From Ascidiaceihabitans sp047624005 (GTDB lineage: Bacteria > Pseudomonadota > Alphaproteobacteria > Rhodobacterales > Rhodobacteraceae), in NCBI GenBank assembly GCA_047624005.1, contig JBLHPE010000116.1, forward strand, positions 1 to 8,113: 8,113 bases of DNA, given 5' to 3'. The notes beneath the pieces were generated by a model. That model made no database searches. It was not told where the DNA came from and saw only the letters and a program-made list of their open reading frames with translations. Below are positions 1 to 6,097 of the stretch, in pieces. Within the stretch, counting starts at the first letter, position 1. Each line of letters begins with the position of its first letter. The translations under genes and the position numbers were made by a program.

Positions 1-245
1 GACCTGCATGTGTGCTCCATAGATTTAGGGCGCCGAGTGGGGCGCTGGCAGAAAATTTGTGTCCTTCTATTGGGCAGGTCTGCCATGCGCAAGAGGCGCG
101 TGCCCCCGAAACGGTATAAGAACGATATTAGGCTATGGAATTGCACCGCATGGGCATCGTTTTTCGCACCTGACAGGCGGGATTGAACAAAATCACGGAA
201 TCAAAACCACAAGTATTTGGTTGAGCGATTTAATTCCGACTAAAA
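1..245. other. Non-coding leader region, no recognisable gene
   Basis: I see no convincing gene here. An open frame crosses the stretch from 59 (GTG), but it has low-complexity composition, no ribosome binding site, and overlaps the better-supported start at 354. A small GC hairpin lies at 30-45 (GCGCC / GGCGC, six-base loop), followed by mildly A/T-rich sequence without a real T-run. It could be the remains of a terminator for a gene to the left, but that is weak. The rest is AT-richer than the genes that follow and is best read as upstream DNA of the iron cluster. Confidence 0.5.
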
Positions 246-286
246 TTGTCAGATTGACAAGGCTTACTGATTTACTCAAGTATAGA
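246..286 (+). promoter_or_regulatory. Candidate promoter with overlapping palindromic operator for the iron cluster
   Basis: A perfect TTGACA (254-259) matches the housekeeping -35 consensus. A poor -10 candidate, AAGTAT, lies 18 bases on (278-283); a better-looking TATAGA (281-286) is too far away (21 bases). The -35 box overlaps a perfect palindrome TTGTCA-GAT-TGACAA (246-260), a plausible repressor half-site pair. TGATTTACTCA and three copies of TCAAG (276, 287, 292) follow. Because hemP-type genes are usually iron-repressed in alphaproteobacteria (Irr, RirA, or the IscR-type iron-rhodo-box), an iron regulator binding here is a reasonable inference. I cannot match the site to one regulator with certainty. 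Confidence 0.4.
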
Positions 287-353
287 TCAAGTCAAGCCAC
301 CCAGCGATCCAAAGCAGGCAAGCCCGACACGTTCAATTGTGAGGACTTCCAAA

Positions 354-533
354 ATGCCAACGATCAAAGACACGCAAAATGGGAGGGCGAAACGTCAGTG
401 CCTCCCTGAAACTGCCCCACCCTATTTCCAAACTGATGTCCTTGAGGTGCTTAGCCTGCCCTACCCCGAAGGCGGTCTGCCTATCGAATGGTTGATCGAG
501 CGGCTGCGCACCGAAGAAAGGTATCGGCCATGA
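354..533 (+). CDS. Small hypothetical protein upstream of hemP
   Basis: A 59-residue ORF. The ATG at 354 is preferred over an in-frame GTG at 339 because GAGGA (341-345) sits eight bases upstream of it. The stop (531-533) overlaps the hemP start in an ATGA, which implies translational coupling. The sequence has a polar N-terminus with one cysteine, and a C-terminal half (about residues 24-56) rich in Leu/Glu/Ile, with LSLPYPEGG and WLIERLRTEE, that looks like a folded short helical segment. I do not recognise a family. Its position as first gene of the hemP cluster, with a good ribosome binding site, suggests a real small protein linked to iron or haem uptake. Alternatively it is a leader peptide that sets hemP translation. 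Confidence 0.6.
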   Translation: MPTIKDTQNGRAKRQCLPETAPPYFQTDVLEVLSLPYPEGGLPIEWLIERLRTEERYRP

Positions 534-694
534 GCTTTCATGCGACACCGCCCAAACAAGCCATGACCAGTACCTTGCCAACCTACGCGGCCAAAGACCT
601 CACAGAAAACGGTGACCTAGCGCAGATTGTGTTGGACGGACAAATTTACACCCTGCGGATCACGCGGGCAGGCAAACTGATTTTGACAAAATGA
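530..694 (+). CDS. hemP: Hemin uptake protein HemP
   Basis: A 54-residue protein of typical HemP length. The C-terminal signature YTLRITRAGKLILTK (residues 40-54), preceded by a short beta-type stretch (IVLDGQI), is the hallmark of the HemP/HmuP family. These are small cytoplasmic proteins found beside haem transport genes; in some rhizobial and Bradyrhizobium-type bacteria HmuP is needed for activation of haem receptor genes together with Irr. The start at 530 is chosen because AAAGG (517-521) lies eight bases upstream and because the family is this short; an in-frame upstream ATG at 488 would add 14 residues lying within the preceding gene. Both ends overlap neighbours by ATGA. No haem receptor or ABC transporter gene is visible in the window, so its partners must lie elsewhere. 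Confidence 0.93.
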   Translation: MSFHATPPKQAMTSTLPTYAAKDLTENGDLAQIVLDGQIYTLRITRAGKLILTK

Positions 695-1197
695 CAGATT
701 CATCCGCAGATTTCACCCAAGACCAACGCGGTGGTGCCCCCGTTGGTTTCATAACCGAACTTGGCGGGGTCGAGGCAGCCTCGGTTGTCTATCTTCGTCT
801 TTGGTGTGACGGGCCTGAGGGGCAGACCCAAGTCTGGCAGGATTTCGCATCCTCGCTTGGCGTCGAACACGGCCAAAAGGCTCTAGCCACTTTTGAGGAC
901 CTATATCGCATGTTCACCCAACATGGCCGCCGACCGCTGATGCGCCACGGCGTGCAATGTAAGTGCCTTGGCGCTGACGAATCTTGTTTTGCCAATTTTA
1001 TCGGTGCCGCGGCCTGCGGTGCACGTGAAGATGCCATGCTTATGGCGATGTTGATGGTGCGGCCAGATTTTGCCCCGATGACAACTGCCCTTGCCACAGA
1101 TTTCGGACTGGCCCTCAAACGTATGAATTTGCGTGCCCCCCGCGATTTGGGCCGCAATCTTTCACCAACCTATCCACACCACTCAACCCTACATTAA
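691..1197 (+). CDS. Conserved-looking hypothetical protein with a cysteine cluster
   Basis: A 168-residue soluble protein with no signal peptide or membrane segment. Its ATG overlaps the hemP stop (ATGA) and there is no separate Shine-Dalgarno, so it is probably translated by coupling to hemP. Residues 86-109 hold a notable group, HGVQCKCLGADESC, with cysteines 90, 92, 99 and 109 plus His86. This could bind a metal or Fe-S centre, although a role is not shown by sequence alone. Flanking regions look helical (VEAASVVYLRLW, about 27-38; ALATDFGLALKRM, about 133-145). I recall similar unnamed proteins next to hemP in Rhodobacteraceae, which fits a role in iron handling, but I cannot name the family. 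The last ~12 residues are low in structure. An imelysin gene begins 21 bases downstream, probably in the same transcript. Confidence 0.8.
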   Translation: MTDSSADFTQDQRGGAPVGFITELGGVEAASVVYLRLWCDGPEGQTQVWQDFASSLGVEHGQKALATFEDLYRMFTQHGRRPLMRHGVQCKCLGADESCFANFIGAAACGAREDAMLMAMLMVRPDFAPMTTALATDFGLALKRMNLRAPRDLGRNLSPTYPHHSTLH

Positions 1198-1218
1198 GCG
1201 TCACAGACAGGACACCAC

Positions 1219-2481
1219 ATGAACTCTACGTCTCTATCCACCTCCGCCCTGCTTATCGCCTTGGCAGCACCAGCGTTTGCGGTTGAAAAATCGCAGGTTC
1301 TAAACACCTACGCAGATATCGCTGCTGCGAAATTCGAAGACAGCTTAATCACGGCAAAGACCCTGCAAGCGGCGGTAGATACGTTGATTTCAGCCCCCTC
1401 AGCGGAAAATCTACAAACGGCCAAAGCTGCATGGTTCGCCGCCCGTGTGCCTTATCAACAGACCGAGGTTTACCGCTTTGGCAATGCAATCGTTGATGAT
1501 TGGGAAGGCAAAGTGAACGCATGGCCGCTGGATGAGGGCCTAATTGATTATGTAGATGCTGCTTACGGCGGGACATCAGACGAAAACGCAGTGGCTGCCC
1601 TTAACATTATCGCTAGCCCAATGTTTAAATTGTCTGGCAAGGATATTGATGCGACGGCGATCACACCGATTTTGCTGTCTGACACCCTGCACGAAGCAGA
1701 CGGCGTCGAATCCAACGTGGCCACGGGCTACCATGCAATTGAATTTCTGTTGTGGGGCCAAGATCTGAATGGTCATGGTACTGGCGCGGGCAAGCGTTCT
1801 TGGACGGATTACGCCACAGGTGACGAGTGCACTAACGCCAATTGTGACCGCCGTGGTGACTACCTGAAGGCCGCGACCGATCTGTTGGTGTCCGACCTTG
1901 AATGGATGGCCGCGCAGTGGGGCACGGATGGTGCCGCCCGCGCCGAAGTTACCGCTGATGAAGACGCGGGGTTATCGGCAATACTGACCGGCATGGGGTC
2001 GCTGTCTTACGGTGAAACCGCAGGCGAACGTATGCGCCTTGGCCTGATGCTGAACGATCCCGAAGAAGAACACTCCTGCTTTTCTGACAACACCCACAAC
2101 GACCACTATTTTGACGGTATGGGCGTGCAAAACGTCTATCTGGGGGAATACATCCGCATTGATGGCACGTTGGTGTCTGGCCCCTCCCTATCAGACATCG
2201 TCATGGCGATGGACGCAGATCTGGACGTTGAAATGCAAACCAAACTGTCAGGCACGATGATGGCCTTGGGCCGGATCAAAACCACAGCCGAAGCCGGATT
2301 TGCCTACGACCAAATGCTGGAACGCGGCAACGCAGCGGGCGAGGCTCTGATTATGGGCGGCGTCAACGGATTGATCGACCAAACCCGTTCAATTGAACGG
2401 GTCGCCACTGCCCTTGGTCTTGACGGTATCGCGATTGAAGGATCCGACAGCTTGGATGATCCAAACGCCGTGTTCCAATAA
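1219..2481 (+). CDS. Imelysin-like periplasmic iron-regulated protein (IrpA type)
   Basis: A 420-residue exported protein of the imelysin (insulin-cleaving metalloproteinase outer membrane protein / ICMP, peptidase M75) family. Residues 1-21 form a signal peptide ending AFA. The family motif GxHxxE is present as GYHAIE (170-175), followed by FLLWGQDLNGHGTGAGKRSW, typical of the IrpA subgroup. The N-terminal helical half contains AKAAWFAARVPYQQTEVYRF (68-87). A second helical half carries GERMRLGLML (269-278) and EEEHSCFSDNTHNDHYFDG (282-300), also typical of this subgroup. Members are usually induced by iron limitation and thought to bind iron or haem-related ligands; the peptidase activity suggested by the family name is doubtful for most of them. 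Start: AGGA at 1209-1212, six bases before ATG. Cys204/Cys209 could form a disulphide in the periplasm. The gene ends immediately before the di-haem oxidoreductase frame, its usual partner in these clusters. Confidence 0.93.
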   Translation: MNSTSLSTSALLIALAAPAFAVEKSQVLNTYADIAAAKFEDSLITAKTLQAAVDTLISAPSAENLQTAKAAWFAARVPYQQTEVYRFGNAIVDDWEGKVNAWPLDEGLIDYVDAAYGGTSDENAVAALNIIASPMFKLSGKDIDATAITPILLSDTLHEADGVESNVATGYHAIEFLLWGQDLNGHGTGAGKRSWTDYATGDECTNANCDRRGDYLKAATDLLVSDLEWMAAQWGTDGAARAEVTADEDAGLSAILTGMGSLSYGETAGERMRLGLMLNDPEEEHSCFSDNTHNDHYFDGMGVQNVYLGEYIRIDGTLVSGPSLSDIVMAMDADLDVEMQTKLSGTMMALGRIKTTAEAGFAYDQMLERGNAAGEALIMGGVNGLIDQTRSIERVATALGLDGIAIEGSDSLDDPNAVFQ

Positions 2482-4053
2482 TTGACCCGTTTCACCACAA
2501 ACTGGGCGTTTATCCGTACCGTATCATCGACACCAAAAGACGTCGCTTTTATCGCGGCGTCTTTTGCATGCCTGATCGGGCCTGCTGCTTTTGCCGGTCC
2601 GCTGGACGAGCCACACCTGAACATCATCCCTCGCACCGCTGCTGAGGCGGCGCGGATTAAATCCGTCACCGCCGCCCCAACTGATTTTTCGACAGCCGCA
2701 CGGTTTGAGGGATTTTCCGCAGGTGCAGCAACTGTGCGGGCCCGCAAGAACGCTGATGCGTTCTCTCAACCCTCGGAAAACATCAGTTTTGAAGATGAGT
2801 TGGATTTCAAAGTTGGCAACGGTTTGTTTCGCAAGCTTTGGGTTTCGTCCCCGTCCTCTACCTTGGCCTCAGACGGGCTTGGCCCGCTTTACAACGCACG
2901 CTCATGCCAGCGTTGCCATATCAAAGACGGGCGTGGACATCCGCCCGAAGCAGGCGACACAAACGCGATTTCGATGTTTCTTAGGGTATCGATCCCTGAC
3001 ACCGCTAGTGATGCAATAGCGCAGATTGAGGGGTATCTCGCCACCCTGCCCGATCCCAACTATGGCCGCCAATTGCAGGATTTCGCCGTTCAAGGTCATC
3101 CAGCCGAATACAAGCTGGGCGTGACCTACACCGAAGAAACCATTGCACTGTCTGGCGGCAAAACTGCGTCCCTGCGCCACCCGACATACACCGCGCAAAA
3201 CCTTGGCTATGGGCCGCTACATCCACAAGCGATGTCCAGCCCACGTGTTGCGCCACAAATGATCGGGCTTGGACTGCTTGAGGCAATACCAGCCGCTGAC
3301 ATTATGGCAAATACTGACCCTGACGATGCCAACAATGATGGTATTTCAGGTCGTGCCAATATTGTTTGGTCTGTTGAACATGACCAACCCATGCTGGGGC
3401 GCTTCGGGCTCAAGGCCGGATCCCCCACAATCAAAGAACAATCAGCCAGCGCATTTGCAGGCGACATTGGCATTTCATCGCCGTTGTTCCCGAACGGTGC
3501 AGGGGAATGCACTGATATCCAATCCAAATGCCAAACCGCGATACACGGCGATCAAGATGACCGTGTGACCGAAGTCGACGCGCAGGGCCTTGATTTGGTG
3601 ACGTTTTACAGCCGAAATCTAGGCGTCCCAGCACGGCGCAATGTTGCGAACCCTGAAGTCCTGCGCGGCAAGGTACTGTTCTACAATGCGGGCTGCGCAT
3701 CCTGCCATCATCCCAGTTTCGTGACCCACCGCCTTCAGGGCCAGCACGAACAAAGCTTTCAACTGATCTGGCCCTACACTGACATGTTGCTGCACGACAT
3801 GGGCGACGGTTTAGCCGACAATCGCCCCGAAGCACGGGCAACGGGACGCGAATGGCGCACGCCTCCCTTGTGGGGGATCGGTTTGACTGAACAGGTCAGC
3901 GGGCACAGCTACTTCCTGCACGATGGCCGCGCACGTTCATTGTTGGAAGCGGTGCTATGGCATGGCGGCGAGGCGCAGGCCCAACGCGATGCCGTGACCG
4001 AAATGATAGAAGCAGATCGCGACGCGCTGATCGCATTTTTAGAGAGTTTATGA
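2482..4053 (+). CDS. Di-haem oxidoreductase family protein (DHOR/DUF1111, c-type cytochrome)
   Basis: A 523-residue periplasmic electron-transfer protein. Two CxxCH haem-attachment motifs are visible: CQRCH (142-146) and CASCH (405-409). Other family features are FRKLWVSSPSSTLASDGLGP (116-135), the Asp/Asn-rich loop DPDDANNDGISGRAN (279-293), WRTPPLWGIG (458-467) and YFLHDGRARSLLEAVLWHGG (477-496). The last echoes MauG/cytochrome c peroxidase-like enzymes. A signal-like stretch VAFIAASFACLIGPAAFA ends near residue 38, before GPLDEPHLN, where the conserved mature part begins. The pairing with an imelysin is a recurring iron-regulated module; a redox step on periplasmic iron is a reasonable inference. 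Oddities: the only available in-frame start is a TTG at 2482 directly after the preceding TAA, with no Shine-Dalgarno, and a strong hairpin (2535-2565) lies inside the signal-peptide coding region. The true start is therefore uncertain. The stop overlaps the next start (ATGA). Confidence 0.93.
   Translation: MTRFTTNWAFIRTVSSTPKDVAFIAASFACLIGPAAFAGPLDEPHLNIIPRTAAEAARIKSVTAAPTDFSTAARFEGFSAGAATVRARKNADAFSQPSENISFEDELDFKVGNGLFRKLWVSSPSSTLASDGLGPLYNARSCQRCHIKDGRGHPPEAGDTNAISMFLRVSIPDTASDAIAQIEGYLATLPDPNYGRQLQDFAVQGHPAEYKLGVTYTEETIALSGGKTASLRHPTYTAQNLGYGPLHPQAMSSPRVAPQMIGLGLLEAIPAADIMANTDPDDANNDGISGRANIVWSVEHDQPMLGRFGLKAGSPTIKEQSASAFAGDIGISSPLFPNGAGECTDIQSKCQTAIHGDQDDRVTEVDAQGLDLVTFYSRNLGVPARRNVANPEVLRGKVLFYNAGCASCHHPSFVTHRLQGQHEQSFQLIWPYTDMLLHDMGDGLADNRPEARATGREWRTPPLWGIGLTEQVSGHSYFLHDGRARSLLEAVLWHGGEAQAQRDAVTEMIEADRDALIAFLESL
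2535..2565 (+). terminator. Terminator- or attenuator-like hairpin at the start of the DHOR frame
   Basis: AAAAGACGTCGC (2535-2546) and GCGGCGTCTTTT (2554-2565) form a 12-base-pair stem with one T-G wobble around the loop TTTTATC. The A-run before and T-run after give it the shape of a bidirectional intrinsic terminator, although the T-run has only four bases. It lies 53 bases after the imelysin stop, exactly where an intergenic terminator would be expected, but here the DHOR frame reads through it. It may lower DHOR expression relative to the imelysin gene or act as an mRNA-stability hairpin. Confidence 0.5.
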
Positions 4054-4213
4054 GACACTTAATGTTGGCGGTGTTCATCGCTGTAGTGCCGATGAAGACC
4101 ATCGCCCAAGATAGTAACCTCGTCGTGCAAACGTTTGTTAAAGAACACATAATGCCGCGCTTTGTGATCCTGAAAACGTTCACCAAAATTTGGCAGAAAT
4201 TGCTGAAATTAAC
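4050..4213 (+). pseudogene. 5' fragment of a second imelysin-type gene, frameshifted
   Basis: The frame opens with an ATG overlapping the DHOR stop (ATGA). It encodes a signal peptide (MRHLMLAVFIAVVP, processing near residue 19-20) and then VQTFVKEHIMPRFVILKTFT, which resembles the opening helix of imelysin-family proteins (pattern: hydrophobic-x-HI-x-PRF). After codon 46 the homology-like signal moves into another frame: reading NLAEIAEIN from 4187 continues the imelysin pattern. One base appears missing in the AAAA run at 4185-4188. An imelysin domain normally needs about 300 or more residues; only about 55 codons remain. Read without the shift, the frame gives a 93-residue product ending at 4331 that resembles nothing after residue 46. 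I am fairly sure this is a remnant, less sure of its exact 3' limit. Confidence 0.72.
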
Positions 4214-4360
4214 CTATACGATGCAAGTTGCGTGGCCACGCATAAAGATGGGTTCGTCGTTTTCTCTGGCACAAACGGGCTGTCACATGTGTTTGGTCAG
4301 CATCAAGCGCACCTCATCAATACAACCCTGATGTGGGACAATCATCTGGTAACGATCTAA
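4214..4360 (+). pseudogene. 3' fragment resembling the end of a DUF1513-type gene
   Basis: In the frame that ends at TAA 4358-4360, the residues LYDASCVATHKDGFVVFSGT followed by NGLSHVFGQ and the ending MWDNHLVTI do not look like imelysin. They resemble the C-terminus of DUF1513 proteins, which end with a D-x-C/S-G-V/CV block, a glycine-rich strand and a terminal W-DNHL motif. DUF1513 genes commonly lie last in imelysin-DHOR-imelysin clusters, so this fragment is in the right place. The comparison is from memory of the family and the call is an inference. The junction with the imelysin fragment is placed near 4211-4217 from the change in residue pattern. No start codon or ribosome binding site of its own is present, so the fragment should not be expressed as a separate protein. 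Confidence 0.55.
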
Positions 4361-4385
4361 AAGCGCTACCCTTTTATCTATTGCC

Positions 4386-4408
4386 CAATTGTTGTTCATC
4401 AACAGTTG
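4386..4408. repeat. Inverted repeat between the iron cluster and the kinase gene
   Basis: CAATTGTTG (4386-4394) and CAACAGTTG (4400-4408) can form a nine-pair stem with one T-G wobble and a five-base loop TTCAT. No T-run follows on either strand, so it is a poor intrinsic terminator. It could instead be a regulator site in the 79-base gap that must hold the kinase promoter. Confidence 0.35.
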
Positions 4409-4439
4409 TAACGCGGTGGTTCACAGCTACCTTTAAAAC

Positions 4440-5765
4440 ATGAATGATAAACCAAATACGCCCCGCCCGATGGCAGTTCCAACCGGACGTATCGCTCGGC
4501 TTGGCCGGCTTGGCACAATGACCGCTGGGGTTGCGGGCAACATGGCGATGGGCAGCCTTGCGCAGCTTGCACGCGGACAACGTCCATCGCTGCCCAGTCT
4601 GTTGCTGAACCCTAAGAACATCACCCGTGTCGCGGATCAACTTGCAACCATGCGCGGCGCGGCGATGAAAATCGGGCAGCTTATGTCGATGGACAGCGGG
4701 GACATGTTACCCCCCGAATTGGCCCAAATTCTGGCCCGATTGCGCAACAACGCCCACGTCATGCCGCCTGCACAACTCAAGAAAGTGTTGAATGATCAGT
4801 GGCCCGCCAAATGGCTGGGTCAATTTCAGAAATTTGATGTTCATCCGATTGCCGCCGCCTCCATTGGACAGGTCCACCGTGCGCAATTGAAAGATGGCCG
4901 CGATCTAGCGATAAAAGTACAATACCCCGGCGTCGCAAACAGTATCGACAGTGATGTCGCAAATGTTGGTGGCTTAATGCGGATGTCTGGTTTGCTGCCC
5001 AAAGGCTTTGACATTGCCCCCTACCTTGAAGAAGGGCGCAAGCAACTACACGAAGAAACGGATTACATCCGCGAGGGTGCGCGGCTTGCCCAATTTGGGA
5101 AATTGCTGTCCACTGAGCCGCAGTTCGTGGTCCCTGCCTTGCACAAAGATTGGAGCACATCGGACATTTTGGCGATGACCTATGTCGCAGGGACGCCCAT
5201 TGAAGACACCATAAACGAGACGCAGCAGGTGCGGGACCGCATCGCGACCCAATTAGTCGAACTGACGTTAAAAGAGTTGTTCGTCTTTGGCGTTATGCAA
5301 ACCGATCCGAATTTTGCCAATTATCTTTATAAGCCCGAGACGCAGCAGATTGTGTTGCTTGATTTTGGCGCAACACGCACACTTGATCCAGTGATAGTTG
5401 ATCACTATCGCAAACTAATGCAGGCAGGGCTTAGCGATAATACCGTTGCTTTGAAGCAAATCATTGGCGACATTGGGTTCATAGCACCGGACACAAAAGA
5501 CAGTCACCAGATGCAAATCCTTGAGATGATCAGGATTGTCTTTGGCGCATTACGACAGGGTCAGCCGATTGATTTTGCCAACACTGACCTTGCGCAGCAA
5601 ATCCAAAGAAGCGGTTTGGCATTGGCCGAAGACGGGTTTATGCCCCCTTTGCTGCCGATTGATGTTTTGTTGCTGCAACGCAAATTTGCAGGGGTTTTTC
5701 TACTGGCGGCGCGATTAAAAGCCAAAGTTGAAATCGCAACATTGGCACAAAAATACCTGCCCTAA
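4440..5765 (+). CDS. ABC1-family atypical kinase (AarF/UbiB/COQ8-like)
   Basis: A 441-residue protein with the full set of ABC1 kinase signatures: KIGQ (77-80, the KxGQ motif), the alanine-rich nucleotide loop AAASIGQVH (138-146), the lysine of AIKVQYPG (K159), EETDY containing the ExD motif (E206, D208), DPNFAN (289-294) with the metal-binding Asn294, and DFGATR (308-313) with the metal-binding aspartate D308. Length and order fit COQ8/ADCK-type proteins, which support ubiquinone synthesis; they have ATPase activity and weak or no classical protein kinase activity. The family motif DPNPGN is varied to DPNFAN, which I believe is usual for one alphaproteobacterial clade. Unlike many UbiB proteins there is no obvious C-terminal double membrane helix; the end (LLLQRKFAGVFLLAARL, 410-426) is only moderately hydrophobic. 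There is no clear Shine-Dalgarno before ATG 4440; ATG 4470 is an alternative. It stands alone, with no ubi gene nearby. Confidence 0.94.
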   Translation: MNDKPNTPRPMAVPTGRIARLGRLGTMTAGVAGNMAMGSLAQLARGQRPSLPSLLLNPKNITRVADQLATMRGAAMKIGQLMSMDSGDMLPPELAQILARLRNNAHVMPPAQLKKVLNDQWPAKWLGQFQKFDVHPIAAASIGQVHRAQLKDGRDLAIKVQYPGVANSIDSDVANVGGLMRMSGLLPKGFDIAPYLEEGRKQLHEETDYIREGARLAQFGKLLSTEPQFVVPALHKDWSTSDILAMTYVAGTPIEDTINETQQVRDRIATQLVELTLKELFVFGVMQTDPNFANYLYKPETQQIVLLDFGATRTLDPVIVDHYRKLMQAGLSDNTVALKQIIGDIGFIAPDTKDSHQMQILEMIRIVFGALRQGQPIDFANTDLAQQIQRSGLALAEDGFMPPLLPIDVLLLQRKFAGVFLLAARLKAKVEIATLAQKYLP

Positions 5766-6097
5766 ATGCGTGCTGGTTTTTGGAAACGGGGCGGCTTTAA
5801 ATCTCGGCATCCTGCGTGCCAGATGTGCAATGACCGAATGCCGCTTACCAAAATCGTTTTACAATTATCAATTGCTTCAATGCACAATCTAAGGCTACCT
5901 TTCTGACACCCAATTCAAGGAGCGCGATTTAGTATACGTCCAATTGAATTTCTACTTTTAAAAACAAGCCTGCCTCATTTTATAGATGGCATTTCGCTGA
6001 CCTTTCAAAATAAATTTCTGGCTATTGCGGCCAATCATTTCAAAGCACACTGGGCACAAATTTTAAGTCCGGGGACCACATAACGAGGACCTATCTC
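5766..6097. other. 332-base AT-rich spacer without a supported gene
   Basis: This stretch is richer in A/T than the genes on either side. A 46-codon frame starts directly after the kinase stop (5766-5906), but it has no ribosome binding site and no family-like features. An imperfectly spaced inverted repeat, AATTCAA (5912-5918) and TTGAATT (5944-5950), flanks GTATAC and may mark a regulator site. Another pair, CGGCAT...ATGCCG, lies around 5806-5845. The promoter of the 418-residue gene should be in the right half; I could not fix a convincing -35/-10 pair. No clear intrinsic terminator follows the kinase gene. Confidence 0.5.

Noticed and set aside
59..409. Open frame of 116 codons starting with GTG at the left end
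   Set aside because: No ribosome binding site, protein-unlike composition, crosses the likely promoter and overlaps the better-supported ORF at 354 in another frame.
2304..2747. Minus-strand frame of 147 codons spanning the imelysin-DHOR junction
   Set aside because: Lies opposite two confidently assigned genes and shows only the Ala/Arg-rich composition expected of an antisense shadow.
5766..5906. 46-codon frame directly after the kinase stop, with a CxxC pair
   Set aside because: No ribosome binding site, random-looking sequence; more likely spacer DNA.
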